A stretch of DNA of 64,000 nt from Nostoc sp. CMAA1605 (GTDB lineage Bacteria; Cyanobacteriota; Cyanobacteriia; Cyanobacteriales; Nostocaceae): positions 19,757-83,756 of the forward strand of contig NZ_PJIZ01000020.1 of NCBI RefSeq assembly GCF_021596505.1. Direction: 5' to 3'. The translations under genes were made by a program, and so were the position numbers. Of this stretch, positions 19,844-30,619 are shown in pieces (position 1 is the first letter of the stretch; every line of letters begins with the position of its first letter). Below the pieces are notes generated by a model, which made no database searches, was not told the DNA's origin, and worked only from the letters and a program-made list of their open reading frames with translations.

Positions 19844-21324
19844 ATATGGTTACACCTTACTCTATTTTGAAAAAAATCATTCCACCTCCGATTAGAGCAT
19901 TCATTCGAGATTTAGATAGTGCTTATCATGCACTAGAAGAACGAATTGATGCACAAAAACAACACATTAATAAATTAGAACAATCTTATAGTAATTTAGA
20001 AATTACTCATAATAACCTCAAAGACTGTTACCAGCAATTACAATCTAATTACCAAGAATTAGATGTAGAATATTTTGATTTAGTAATTAAGCACTTTCTT
20101 GATAGAGAAGATTTCGCTCAAGAGGATTTTTGTAATCAACTATACACTGCTCTAAATAGAAATAATATTCCCCAAACAGACTATTCAAATAAACAGAGTA
20201 AACGGATTTGTATTTTAATTCCTGAAGATATTCGTTATTTTTACCCCACTATTAAGTTAGTTGCAGATCAAATAACAGAGATAGGAATTGATGTAGATAT
20301 ATTCTGTCTCTGTTTTGGTGATCAAGAAGAATTAAAATTAAAACATAATTTTAATACTATTAGTTATCAAACTACCTGTAATCATCACTATACAAAATCT
20401 GGTAAGCTAGAGTTTATGGCTAAAGCTTTCATACAGTTAAAGATGTATGATGCTTACATAGGATTAAATGATTTGGGTTTAGCAACTGCCTACTTTATCT
20501 CCAAAAAAATCTTCCATAAACCACTAATTGCTTATATGTTGGAAATCCCATCTATTCAGGAGAATTTTGATAATTATGTTGCATCTTTATTTGATAAGGT
20601 AGATGCTTTTGTAGATGTAGACCCAGGTAGATTGAAATATCGTCTTACACACGCGTCAATTACTAACACTCGGTTCTCAATTCGGAATTTAACTCGTCAG
20701 AAAGAAATCCTTAATATCCAACCTTGTGAAGAATTTAATCAAAATCCTTCATTGGTTTTATGGTATCACGGTACTATTAGTCGGTTTCATGGCATTACAG
20801 AAATTCTGGATGCTTATTATAAGAGTAAATCAATAGCAGAATTACATCTGACTGGATCATTTCTACTTCATGAAGATAATCAGCAATTGTTGAAACGGAT
20901 TGAAAAAGAAAATAAACCAGTCCTTATACACCAACCTGTACCTAGAGATATTATACTGAAACGTGCTGCTGAGTTGGCAAGTATAGCCATTTGTTTTTAC
21001 CCTTTCCGATACTCGAATTCCCATGATTATTTAGGTAGACTATATGCAAATCCAGCAAAAGTTTTCGATTACATGGCTTTAGGCATCCCTACTATTACAT
21101 CAGATAATCCTAATTTAGTTGAATATGTTCAAAATGAAGGTTGGGGAATTTGTGTTCCACCTGAAGATTCAGATGCTGTAGCTGAGGCAATCGATTTGTT
21201 AGCTCAAGACGAGCCAAGGCGTTTAAGCATGAGCAGGAAAGCCAAAGAATTATTTGAATCTAAATATAATCTAGAGCAAGAGGTTAATCCTTTTATTAAT
21301 TGGTTGAAATCTTATTTAAATTAA
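19837..21324 (+). CDS. Glycosyltransferase with N-terminal coiled coil
   Basis: 495 aa; C-terminal GT4-like AKVFDYMALGIPTITSDNPNLVEYVQNEGWGICVPPEDSDAVAEAI; 7-bp overlap with preceding ORF. Confidence 0.75.
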   Translation: MVNMVTPYSILKKIIPPPIRAFIRDLDSAYHALEERIDAQKQHINKLEQSYSNLEITHNNLKDCYQQLQSNYQELDVEYFDLVIKHFLDREDFAQEDFCNQLYTALNRNNIPQTDYSNKQSKRICILIPEDIRYFYPTIKLVADQITEIGIDVDIFCLCFGDQEELKLKHNFNTISYQTTCNHHYTKSGKLEFMAKAFIQLKMYDAYIGLNDLGLATAYFISKKIFHKPLIAYMLEIPSIQENFDNYVASLFDKVDAFVDVDPGRLKYRLTHASITNTRFSIRNLTRQKEILNIQPCEEFNQNPSLVLWYHGTISRFHGITEILDAYYKSKSIAELHLTGSFLLHEDNQQLLKRIEKENKPVLIHQPVPRDIILKRAAELASIAICFYPFRYSNSHDYLGRLYANPAKVFDYMALGIPTITSDNPNLVEYVQNEGWGICVPPEDSDAVAEAIDLLAQDEPRRLSMSRKAKELFESKYNLEQEVNPFINWLKSYLN

Positions 21325-21407
21325 AGTATCTCTATTAAGTTTATTTATTAAATAGCCATTTAAATAAAACCTGTAAAAGCCAACAACATCAATTGTTTAT
21401 AAGAATT

Positions 21408-22388
21408 ATGCTAATATCTCGCGCTCCTGTTCGTATTAGTTTTTTTGGTGGTGGAACTGACTACCCTGAATATTTTATTCAACACGGAGGTGCTGTATTA
21501 GCCACAGCAATTGATAAATTTTCCTACATTACGGCTAGTCCCTTTTTTAGCCGCTTATTTGATTATTCAATTCGACTTTCCTATCGCAAAGTTGAATTAG
21601 TCAAAAACGTAGACGAAATTGAACATCGTGTCTATCGTGAGTGTTTAAAATTTTGTGGTTTAGACAAAGATATTGAATTACATAATGTAGCAGATTTACC
21701 AGCTTTTACAGGACTAGGTTCTTCTTCAGCATTTACAGTTTCCTTACTGCACGCCCTCCACAGTTTTAAAGGAGAATTTGTCAAACCTCTCGAATTAGCC
21801 TATGAAGCAATTTATGTAGAACGTCACTTAGTTCAGGACAAAGTGGGCTGTCAAGATCAAGTTCTAGCCGCAGTTGGTGGTTTTAATTTGGTTGAATTTA
21901 GGGCTGAAGACAATATTATTGTTAACCGTGTACCTCTATCCCCACAACGCTTACAAGAATTTGAACAGCATCTTTTCATCGTTTTTACAGGTATTAGACG
22001 CAAGGCAGCTGATGTTGTGGCCCAACAGTTGCAAAAAGTCGGGGACAACAAAGCCACTTTGAAGGAGATGCGATACATGGTTGATGCAGGATGGGATATT
22101 TTAACTAGCAATCGACCATTATCAGAATTTGGCGATTTACTACATCGTGCATGGTTAGCTAAACGTAGCCTTGATGGGAGTATTTCTAATACAGAAATCG
22201 ATCAAATTTATCAGATGGGGATAGAAGCTGGGGCTTGGGGTGGCAAATTATTGGGAGCAGGCGCAGGTGGATTTATGTTATTTTTTGCCCCTCCAGAATG
22301 CCACAAAAACTTACACAGTTGCTTTAATAAGCATCAAATTTTAAGTGCTAAAACTAATGCGCCTGGTTCGCAAATAATCTTTTCTTAG
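21408..22388 (+). CDS. hddA: GHMP kinase, D-glycero-D-manno-heptose 7-phosphate kinase
   Basis: MLISRAPVRISFFGGGTDYPEYF, LPAFTGLGSSSAFTV, GAWGGKLLGAGAGGFMLF; ORF track start 21393, internal ATG preferred. Confidence 0.85.
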   Translation: MLISRAPVRISFFGGGTDYPEYFIQHGGAVLATAIDKFSYITASPFFSRLFDYSIRLSYRKVELVKNVDEIEHRVYRECLKFCGLDKDIELHNVADLPAFTGLGSSSAFTVSLLHALHSFKGEFVKPLELAYEAIYVERHLVQDKVGCQDQVLAAVGGFNLVEFRAEDNIIVNRVPLSPQRLQEFEQHLFIVFTGIRRKAADVVAQQLQKVGDNKATLKEMRYMVDAGWDILTSNRPLSEFGDLLHRAWLAKRSLDGSISNTEIDQIYQMGIEAGAWGGKLLGAGAGGFMLFFAPPECHKNLHSCFNKHQILSAKTNAPGSQIIFS

Positions 22389-22415
22389 AAACGTATTGAA
22401 AAAAACAAAAAACAT

Positions 22416-25385
22416 ATGAAAGTTTTAATTGTAGATTTTGATTTATTTAATAAGATTGGTGGTGGGCAAACATTTTATCGGAGTTTAATTGAGAAGAATC
22501 CCCAGATTGATTTTTATTATTTCATAGTTTCCGAACGCTTAGAAAGCACTCGTCCTAGCAATGCACACCCTATTGTTTATCGAGAAAGATATCATCTTGC
22601 GGATTATGTAAAATTCTTGGATTTGACCCCACCAAAATGGATTTACCGCGCATTTATCTTAGCTAGCAATATAGCTGCTTCGGTAGCTGGACAGCGTTTT
22701 GATGTTGTAGATTTGCCAGATTATGAACAAGTGGGTACTATGCTCAGACCTGCACTCAGACATCATAAAGTGGACTTTGAGCATCTTGCTTTGTCGATGC
22801 ATGGCAATATATCCACTTCTATTCAGATGGATTGGTTTTATGGTGGAAAAGTTGATCAAACCTTAATTTGGCAAGAGAAAATACAATACAGTGTGGTTGA
22901 TATTCGCTACGGTATCAGTCAGACTTATTTAGATGAGTGGCGAGAAGTTTTTGATTTGAAATCTTGTTATCTAAATCCTTTGTCGGTGATCTCACTGCCT
23001 AAACCTAAATTAGCTACTAATTTAGACGAATTACCAGACCTGAATTTTGTCGGTCGCACAGAAAGGCGTAAAGGCCCCGATATTTTTGTCGATTTGGCTT
23101 GGTGGCTACCTAGTTCTAAGTTCAAAACAGCTAATATTATAGGCCCTGACAGTTTTGATTATAAAGGTGAATTAGGCTCAGGACTGCTACTTTATCAAAT
23201 GGTGAATAACCGCATCAAAGATGAAATTAAATTATTGCCATCTATGAGCCATGAACAATTATATGAACAGGTGTTTTCCAGAAAATCTGTAACTTTCTTG
23301 CCTTCTAAATATGACACATTTAATTTAACTGCTCTTGAGTCGTTATTCTCTGGCTGTCCGACTGTGATCGGAACTGGAGCTGGGGTTGTGAGATTTTTAC
23401 AAGAGATTTATCCTAATCTACCTTTAATAATTATAGATCCGAACGACATTTATTCTTGTATTCCTTCTCTGATTGCATTATTAGATAATTATGATAACTA
23501 TCGTTATCAATTAGTCGAATATTTATCTCAGGCTAAACCAGAAATATCTGGTTTATCTGTAGAAGCAATATACGAAAGTCAGCCAGCATATGATAAATCT
23601 ATGCGTCGTGAAACAGAAACCTGGTATTCTAAACTAATAAAACTTCAGGATGAACGCAGATTTTTGGCTACGACTAATTATATAAAAAAAGATATAGTAA
23701 GGAATTTGAAAAAGCAAATTAGTCCAGAAATTAAGCGAGGATTAAAAAATATCAAATCTTGGCGCATTAATCCTCAAAAGTTTCTCAAAGAAAAGGTAAA
23801 GGCTATTTTAAGCAAGGATAATTATGAAAACCTCAAAATTGTGGATCAAGGGCTAAAAGCACTATCTTTAGTTGATAGTTATCAATATATCTTCAATTTA
23901 GGTGAAGGCAATCAAAAAGAATTAGCTGGTAAAGTTAGTAGTTGTTGGAATTTTGCTTCTGAGCATCGAATTGACCGTGTGAGAATCTGGAGAGAGATTG
24001 CCAGATTAGAGATGCTCCAGGGTAATGATATAGTTGCTGCAACTTATCAGATTAGATGTATGCGATCGCTTGGCTATGATTATTTTAATGATCTGCCCAA
24101 TGTCGTATCTATACTACAAGCCAATGGCTTTAATCGAGAAGCACTAGCAGCTGAAGCTATGTATGGAAACTTTCCAGATCAATATGAACGTTGTCAAGCA
24201 ATGATCAATCAGGCTTTAGCAGACAACAAATTTAATCAAAAGTGGGAGTACGAATTCCTCGATGATCGGCGGACTTCCTCCAGCTACCGGGTTTCCATTA
24301 TAGTTTCACTGTATAATGCTGCTGCAAAACTCCCTTTATTTTTACAAACACTCAAGCTCCAAACTTTGATTCAAGCTGGTGTTGCGGAGGTAATTCTGGT
24401 TGATAGCGGTTCTCCTGGTGATGAATATCGCGTATTCAAGCAGGTGATGGAATCTCTAGATATTCCTATTGTTTATGCACGATGTGCTGAACGTGAAACC
24501 ATACAGAGTGCGTGGAATCGCGGAATCGACCTTGCTCGTTCACCATATTTGACTTTTTTGGGTGTTGATGAAACCATACTGCCTGAGTGTTTAGAAATCT
24601 TAGCGGCAGAATTAGATGTAGATCCGACACTAGATTGGGTACAAGCGAACAGTTTAGTGACAAATGTTGATCAACATGGCTCATGGATGAGTGATGTAAT
24701 GGTTTATGACCGCAGAGGTTATCAACAACATTTAGTTTATTTAGAAACCTGTTACCTATCGTGGGTAGGTGCGCTTTATCGTCGGTCTATTCATGATAGG
24801 TTCGGTTTCTATGATGCCACTTTTAGAGCAGCAGGAGACACAGAATTTAAGAGTCGCATTTTGCCATTCATTAAAACTAAAGCCATACCCCAAACTTTGG
24901 GAGTTTTTCGGAACTATCCAGATGAGCGAACTACACAACATCCGAGAGCAGAAATAGAAGATTTACGCGCTTGGTATTTGCATCGGACTTTAGCTGGAGT
25001 CGAATATGCTTTTGGAAATCATGACCCTCAAGAAGTTGAGGAATTATTCTATAGCTGTTTAAAATACCGCAAATCATACTGTCAACACTGGAGTACAGAT
25101 GTAGAGTATGCCTACAATGTAGGGTGTTTTATACAACAAAAATTCCCAGACTCACAAATTATAAAATACTTGCCAGGAACTAAAAGCTTACTAGATGTTT
25201 ACAGAGCATTAGATTGGCTACCTCAGCTTTCTAAGCTCTTACCTGTTAATACGGTAATTCGCACAAATCGCGTAATTAAAGAAATTGAGCAACAGCATCA
25301 AAATATTACACTTACACCTATGTATAAAATCTTTAATGATAATCGTCACGAACAACACGCCTTTTTGTGGTTCACTGAGGTATAA
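22416..25385 (+). CDS. Two-domain glycosyltransferase (GT4-like N-terminal, GT2-like C-terminal)
   Basis: 989 aa; NFVGRTERRKGPDIFVDLAWWLP..., then SIIVSLYNAAAKLPLFLQTLKLQTL...EVILVDSGSPGDE. Confidence 0.8.
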   Translation: MKVLIVDFDLFNKIGGGQTFYRSLIEKNPQIDFYYFIVSERLESTRPSNAHPIVYRERYHLADYVKFLDLTPPKWIYRAFILASNIAASVAGQRFDVVDLPDYEQVGTMLRPALRHHKVDFEHLALSMHGNISTSIQMDWFYGGKVDQTLIWQEKIQYSVVDIRYGISQTYLDEWREVFDLKSCYLNPLSVISLPKPKLATNLDELPDLNFVGRTERRKGPDIFVDLAWWLPSSKFKTANIIGPDSFDYKGELGSGLLLYQMVNNRIKDEIKLLPSMSHEQLYEQVFSRKSVTFLPSKYDTFNLTALESLFSGCPTVIGTGAGVVRFLQEIYPNLPLIIIDPNDIYSCIPSLIALLDNYDNYRYQLVEYLSQAKPEISGLSVEAIYESQPAYDKSMRRETETWYSKLIKLQDERRFLATTNYIKKDIVRNLKKQISPEIKRGLKNIKSWRINPQKFLKEKVKAILSKDNYENLKIVDQGLKALSLVDSYQYIFNLGEGNQKELAGKVSSCWNFASEHRIDRVRIWREIARLEMLQGNDIVAATYQIRCMRSLGYDYFNDLPNVVSILQANGFNREALAAEAMYGNFPDQYERCQAMINQALADNKFNQKWEYEFLDDRRTSSSYRVSIIVSLYNAAAKLPLFLQTLKLQTLIQAGVAEVILVDSGSPGDEYRVFKQVMESLDIPIVYARCAERETIQSAWNRGIDLARSPYLTFLGVDETILPECLEILAAELDVDPTLDWVQANSLVTNVDQHGSWMSDVMVYDRRGYQQHLVYLETCYLSWVGALYRRSIHDRFGFYDATFRAAGDTEFKSRILPFIKTKAIPQTLGVFRNYPDERTTQHPRAEIEDLRAWYLHRTLAGVEYAFGNHDPQEVEELFYSCLKYRKSYCQHWSTDVEYAYNVGCFIQQKFPDSQIIKYLPGTKSLLDVYRALDWLPQLSKLLPVNTVIRTNRVIKEIEQQHQNITLTPMYKIFNDNRHEQHAFLWFTEV

Positions 25386-25477
25386 AAACTGTCTAATTTC
25401 AGCTATTTACCAAGACAATTGACTGCTAGTTATCGATAAATGACCACTAAAAAATTAGATGATAACACTGTACTCGC

Positions 25478-26701
25478 ATGAAAATTATAAAAAATTGGCT
25501 CAAAAATAAACTTCGTAATGGTTTGAAGATTGCAATATTAGAAGATGCTGTTAATCAACTCAGCAATAAATTTACTTCCTCCATTCCAGCATTAGAAAAT
25601 TCTGTTAATCAACTTAATGATGCTGTTGCTAGAGATGTTCAGGGTTTATTTGGTGTTTCTTACTGGTATGAAGGTAACTTATGGGAACCTACCGTTCAAA
25701 TTGCGTTACGAGACCTTTGTAAACCAGGCGATGTAGTTTTTGATGTGGGGGCTAACTTTGGGGGACTAACAAGTGTTATGTCCCGGATGGTAGGGCCAAA
25801 AGGTGTTGTATGTGCTTTTGAGGCAAGCCCAAGAATTATAGATAAATGTCAACGAAATTTAGTGTTAAATGGGTGTAATAATGTACAAATTTACAATGTT
25901 GCCGTCTATAGTAAGTCCAACGAAAAGGTACCAATTTACTTAGGCGGTCATCTTAATGACAGTATTTATTCATCTAATGATACAGATGTAGCAGCTTTTA
26001 ATGTTTCAACAGTTGCCCTAGATGACTTTATCCATTTTACAGGTTTAGTCCCGAATTTAATCAAGATGGATATAGAAGGAGCAGAATTTGATGCCATTCA
26101 GGGTATGTCACACACACTTGTGAATATCAAACCACATTTGATTTTAGAAACACAGCCACAAGACACTAAGTGTCTTAGTTTCTTAAGGGAGAAAGGGTAT
26201 GTTGCTATAGACTTAAATAATTATCATGAAGTTAAAAGTTCTAATGACTATCCTGATGGTGTTGCTATACGTAATAATCTTTATATTCATCAAGATAGAT
26301 TATCAGAAACTCTCTACAAACCACCATTTATTTTTCATGAGATAAGTAGTTTTTCACAGGAAGATTTCACCAGTTCTGATAACTTAATTAGCTTAAAGTC
26401 TCCTATTAATCTTGATAAAGGTCGATATCTAATAGATATAGATTTTAGTGCCAAAGGTATAGATAACGAAATGATGTGTGGCGTAAAAATGGGTGACACT
26501 GTTATTTTTAGATATCATGCTTACACAAGTTTCCTAGCTCAAAGTTATCGGGATTGGATAGTTAATTTAACAGAATCTTCAGAAATTAATCTCTATTTTG
26601 AATTTTTGAATGGGACATTTGATGATACTTTTTTGATAAATCAAGCAAAAATATTCAGAATAGCTGAGTTTGATAATTCATCCTCTTGTTTGTATACATA
26701 G
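25478..26701 (+). CDS. FkbM family methyltransferase with C-terminal extension
   Basis: DVVFDVGANFGGLTSVMSRMVGPKGVVCAFEASP, NLIKMDIEGAEFDAIQG. Confidence 0.85.
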   Translation: MKIIKNWLKNKLRNGLKIAILEDAVNQLSNKFTSSIPALENSVNQLNDAVARDVQGLFGVSYWYEGNLWEPTVQIALRDLCKPGDVVFDVGANFGGLTSVMSRMVGPKGVVCAFEASPRIIDKCQRNLVLNGCNNVQIYNVAVYSKSNEKVPIYLGGHLNDSIYSSNDTDVAAFNVSTVALDDFIHFTGLVPNLIKMDIEGAEFDAIQGMSHTLVNIKPHLILETQPQDTKCLSFLREKGYVAIDLNNYHEVKSSNDYPDGVAIRNNLYIHQDRLSETLYKPPFIFHEISSFSQEDFTSSDNLISLKSPINLDKGRYLIDIDFSAKGIDNEMMCGVKMGDTVIFRYHAYTSFLAQSYRDWIVNLTESSEINLYFEFLNGTFDDTFLINQAKIFRIAEFDNSSSCLYT

Positions 26702-26731
26702 TGTAACTTAAATTTTCATTTATCAAATATT

Positions 26732-27676
26732 ATGAACATAAAACACTGGTTAAAGTTGAAAATCCGTAGTGCTTTAAATTTGCCAGAAATTGAAGCATAT
26801 ATTCGTCAAATACATTTAGATACTTTAAATTTAAAAAACTCAATTCATAATTTACGCAGTTCAAATGACATCATATCCCCCTATGATGAATTAACTTTAG
26901 AGACAATAAGCTCATTTCTTCTAGAGTTAATAGATGCTAGTAAGCCAGGGTCAGTATTTACTTGCCAAATCAATGGCATGAATCTTTTAGCACCTATGGA
27001 ATTGTTGCGTTTATATCCTCATTGCTTACATCCTCAAGCTACACAAAAACTAACTTATTGGGTAGAATCTCAACAATCTGATTGGTTATGTTCACATTTA
27101 CAACCAGGTGATGTGGCTCTTGATATAGGCGCAGCCTTTGGAATCATCACTTTAGCTTTGTCAAAAGTAGTTGGTGCTGAAGGTTTCGTTCACGCCTTTG
27201 AACCATCAAGAACAGCACAAAATTGTCTTCAACAACTCTTGGAACTAAATCATGTTCATAATGTTACCTTGGTTAAGTCAGCAATAGCTGATGCTGCTGG
27301 ATATACAGAGTTTATTGAATATACTTCAGACAATGATTTATCTTGGGCTTCTGATACTTCTACATTAGCATCACCAAGTATTAATCCCACGATGAATCAT
27401 TTACGTTATGAAGTCGATGTGACCACTATTGATGAATATGTTGCTGCTCAAGATATTAAACCTAAAGCTATCAAAATAGATATAGAAGGCTTTGAACTTT
27501 ATGCCTTGCATGGCGGAAAAAATACGCTGGAAAAGTTTTTACCATATCTTTGCATTGATATTCACAAGGATGTCAAAACTGGAGAATCTGCTTTACTGGC
27601 AGTCGAACCATTCTTATCAAATCTAGGCTACAAAATGAAAATGGAGGGTCATGCGCTTTATTGTACACCCAAATAA
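26732..27676 (+). CDS. FkbM family methyltransferase
   Basis: DVALDIGAAFGIITLALSKVVGAEGFVHAFEPSR, KAIKIDIEGFELYAL. Confidence 0.85.
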   Translation: MNIKHWLKLKIRSALNLPEIEAYIRQIHLDTLNLKNSIHNLRSSNDIISPYDELTLETISSFLLELIDASKPGSVFTCQINGMNLLAPMELLRLYPHCLHPQATQKLTYWVESQQSDWLCSHLQPGDVALDIGAAFGIITLALSKVVGAEGFVHAFEPSRTAQNCLQQLLELNHVHNVTLVKSAIADAAGYTEFIEYTSDNDLSWASDTSTLASPSINPTMNHLRYEVDVTTIDEYVAAQDIKPKAIKIDIEGFELYALHGGKNTLEKFLPYLCIDIHKDVKTGESALLAVEPFLSNLGYKMKMEGHALYCTPK

Positions 27677-27794
27677 ATTATTTTAAATACTCACAGATTC
27701 AGCTAATTTTTGCGTCACTTTTTAATGTAATTTGTTGAAAATTAGTGTTCATTTAATTGATTTAGTAGAAAAAATATAATTAGCATATTATTTC

Positions 27795-29051
27795 ATGCCA
27801 TCAAATAGTAGCAAAAAAATTTATGTGCAGGACAAAGGTGTATCTCTCATGCAATGCCGTGTTTGTGATTCAGTGAACTTAGAACTTGCCATTGATCTTG
27901 GCTCTCAACCGTGGTGCAATCACTTCTTGAAACCAGGAGAAATTGGTAAAGAACCTTTTTATCCTTTGCGTGTACTCTACTGTCATGATTGTGGAACGGT
28001 ACAACTAGATTACACTGTGAAAAAAGAAATTATGTTTGGAGATCACACCTATTTATCAGGTGTGACTCGTTCTTTAAGTGAACATTTTAGAAATGTAGCA
28101 GAGGAAGTTGATAGCCGCTTTTTTCAGGATACTCAAAATAAGTCTGTGCTAGATATTGGTTCTAATGATGGAACTCAACTTAAGCATTTTCAAACGCTAG
28201 GTTATGAGGTTTTGGGTGTAGAGTCTTCTAAAACTACGGCGAAGATAGCTAACGAAGCTGGAGTCCCAACTTTAAACGATTTTTTTAATCTAGAAGTTGT
28301 GCAGCGATTAAACCGCAAATTTCACGTAATTAATGCGGCTGGAGTTTTCTTTCACTTGGAAGAACTGCATTCCGTAACGGAGGGAATTAGGGAAGCTTTG
28401 CGGGATGATGGGGTGTTTGTTGTGCAGTTTCTCTACATGAAACGGATTGTAGAGAATCTAGCATTTGATCAGATTTATCATGAACATTTACTGTACTACA
28501 ATCTCAACACAATTGAGGTACTGTTAAACAGACATGGATTATCTATGTTTGATGCTCATATTTCACCAATTCATGGCGGTTCTATTATTGGTTTTGTAAC
28601 ACATAAAGGGAAAAAAGCAGCAAGCGATCGCCTGCAATTTCTCCGGCAAGCAGAAGTTAAGGAAAAAAGCAACGAACTTTCGACATATTTAGAGTTTGCC
28701 CAAAGAATTGAACAAATGAAAAGTGACAATCTTACCTACTTAGCACAAGCAAAACAGCAGGGTAAGAAAATTTTTGGTTTCGGCGCACCTGTTAAGGGTA
28801 ATACTATGCTAAATTACTTTGGAGTCGGCACTAATTATATAGATTTTTTGGTAGAAAAAAATGAATTGCGACGTGGACTTTATTCCCCAGGAATGCACAT
28901 TCCCATAGTCATTGAGCAAGAACTAAAAGCACTACCAGATATTTATTACGTTTTAGCTTGGAACTTTAAAAAAGAAATTCTCTCTAATAATCAACATCTC
29001 ATTGATCAAGGGATAGAATTTTACTTCCCTGTGAATCCCAAAGAAGCTTAA
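27795..29051 (+). CDS. Sugar C-methyltransferase-like protein (zinc-binding N-terminus, class I SAM-dependent MTase)
   Basis: CRVCDSVNLELAIDLGSQPWCNHFL...YCHDCGTVQL, SVLDIGSNDGTQLKHFQ, FGFGAPVKGNTMLNYFG. Confidence 0.85.
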   Translation: MPSNSSKKIYVQDKGVSLMQCRVCDSVNLELAIDLGSQPWCNHFLKPGEIGKEPFYPLRVLYCHDCGTVQLDYTVKKEIMFGDHTYLSGVTRSLSEHFRNVAEEVDSRFFQDTQNKSVLDIGSNDGTQLKHFQTLGYEVLGVESSKTTAKIANEAGVPTLNDFFNLEVVQRLNRKFHVINAAGVFFHLEELHSVTEGIREALRDDGVFVVQFLYMKRIVENLAFDQIYHEHLLYYNLNTIEVLLNRHGLSMFDAHISPIHGGSIIGFVTHKGKKAASDRLQFLRQAEVKEKSNELSTYLEFAQRIEQMKSDNLTYLAQAKQQGKKIFGFGAPVKGNTMLNYFGVGTNYIDFLVEKNELRRGLYSPGMHIPIVIEQELKALPDIYYVLAWNFKKEILSNNQHLIDQGIEFYFPVNPKEA

Positions 29052-29054
29052 AGT

Positions 29055-29984
29055 ATGAAAATTTTAGTTACTGGTGCTACAGGCTTTTTAGGCACAATAC
29101 TTTGCTCTCATTTAGCAGCACAAGGACATGAGTTAGTCCGCCTCAATTCTCAAAACTGTGATTTGACTCAGCAAGACTCACTATTAAAATATAATCACCA
29201 AACCTACGATCACATATACCATTTAGCAGCGTGGACTCAAGCTGGTGACTTTTGTTTGTATCATCCTGGTGAACAGTGGATTATCAACCAGCAAATTAAT
29301 ACTAATGTATTGGCTTGGTGGCAAAAATATCAACCGCAAGCCAAGTTGATTAGTATGGGGACTAGTTGCGCTTATGCTCCTGATTTAGACCTCATAGAAG
29401 AAAATTACCTAACAGGAATTCCAATTGATAGTTTGTTTACCTATGCAATGACTAAACGAATGCTCTACGCTGGTCAATTAGCACTGCATAAACAGTATGG
29501 TTTAAAGTATCTGTGTTTAGTCCCTTCTACCCTCTACGGGCCAGGCTACCACACCGATGGGCGACAAATGCACTTTATTTTTGACTTAATTCGTAAGATT
29601 ATTCGCGGTAAACTCTATGGGGAGTCAGTGGTGCTTTGGGGAGATGGATATCAATCCCGTGAATTGGTTTTTGTGAACGATTTTGTCAAAATTATGATTC
29701 AATTAGCAACTAATGTTGATAATCAACTCATCAACATCGGTGCTGGTGAAGAGTTCACTATTAGACACTTTGCTAAATTGATTTGCGAAAAAGTAGACTA
29801 TGATTTTACATCAATCCAGTTTGATACAAAACGCTATGTTGGTGCTAAGTCCAAGTGTCTAGGTGTTGACAAACTAAAACAGTATGTTCCCGATTTAACT
29901 TTAACTTCCTTAGAAGTTGGGTTGAGCAAAACTATTGCATGGTTTGGAACACAACAAGATAAACTGTTACCAAACAATAAGTGA
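29055..29984 (+). CDS. NAD-dependent epimerase/dehydratase
   Basis: MKILVTGATGFLGTILCSHLA, YAMTKRML. Confidence 0.9.
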   Translation: MKILVTGATGFLGTILCSHLAAQGHELVRLNSQNCDLTQQDSLLKYNHQTYDHIYHLAAWTQAGDFCLYHPGEQWIINQQINTNVLAWWQKYQPQAKLISMGTSCAYAPDLDLIEENYLTGIPIDSLFTYAMTKRMLYAGQLALHKQYGLKYLCLVPSTLYGPGYHTDGRQMHFIFDLIRKIIRGKLYGESVVLWGDGYQSRELVFVNDFVKIMIQLATNVDNQLINIGAGEEFTIRHFAKLICEKVDYDFTSIQFDTKRYVGAKSKCLGVDKLKQYVPDLTLTSLEVGLSKTIAWFGTQQDKLLPNNK

Positions 29985-29993
29985 GGAATAACT

Positions 29994-30563
29994 TTGGATT
30001 ACTGGGTGCAAGATAAACTCAAAAGTTTAGAATCTGCCTTCACAAAAGAGTATTGTCAGGCAATAGATAAAGTAGCAAATTTAATAGTGAACAGTTTTCA
30101 GCAAGGAAACACTTTACTGATTTGTGGTAATGGTGGTTCTGCGTCTGATGCACAACATATAGCTGCTGAGTTTATTGGACGCTTTTTAATCAATCGTAAA
30201 GGATTACCTGCGATCGCACTTTCTACTAATCCAGCCACCCTCACAGCTTGGACAAACGACCACGAATTTGAAACTATCTTTTCTCGACAGGTAGAATCTT
30301 TAGGTAAGCCTGGAGACATCCTCTGGGGAATTTCCACATCTGGAAAATCTCAAAATGTAGTTAAAGCTTTAAAGATAGCTAAACAACTGGGAATTATCAC
30401 AATTGGGATGGCAGGTAATAACGGTGGAATAATCAAGGAAATCAGTGACTATTCCTTATTCGTTCGTGAACACCATACTCCTTTAGTACAAGAGATTCAT
30501 GTGATTACTTATCATCGAATCTGTGAACAGGTAGAACTTAAACTATTCACGCCATTAACTTAA
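29994..30563 (+). CDS. gmhA: Phosphoheptose isomerase (SIS domain)
   Basis: LLICGNGGSASDAQHIAAEFIGRFLINRKGLPAIAL, ISTSGKSQNVVKAL; start codon TTG. Confidence 0.88.
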   Translation: MDYWVQDKLKSLESAFTKEYCQAIDKVANLIVNSFQQGNTLLICGNGGSASDAQHIAAEFIGRFLINRKGLPAIALSTNPATLTAWTNDHEFETIFSRQVESLGKPGDILWGISTSGKSQNVVKALKIAKQLGIITIGMAGNNGGIIKEISDYSLFVREHHTPLVQEIHVITYHRICEQVELKLFTPLT

Positions 30564-30619
30564 TTCGAGAACTTCATATTTCTAGCTAATTTTAACTATA
30601 TTTTATTTATATAAAAAAT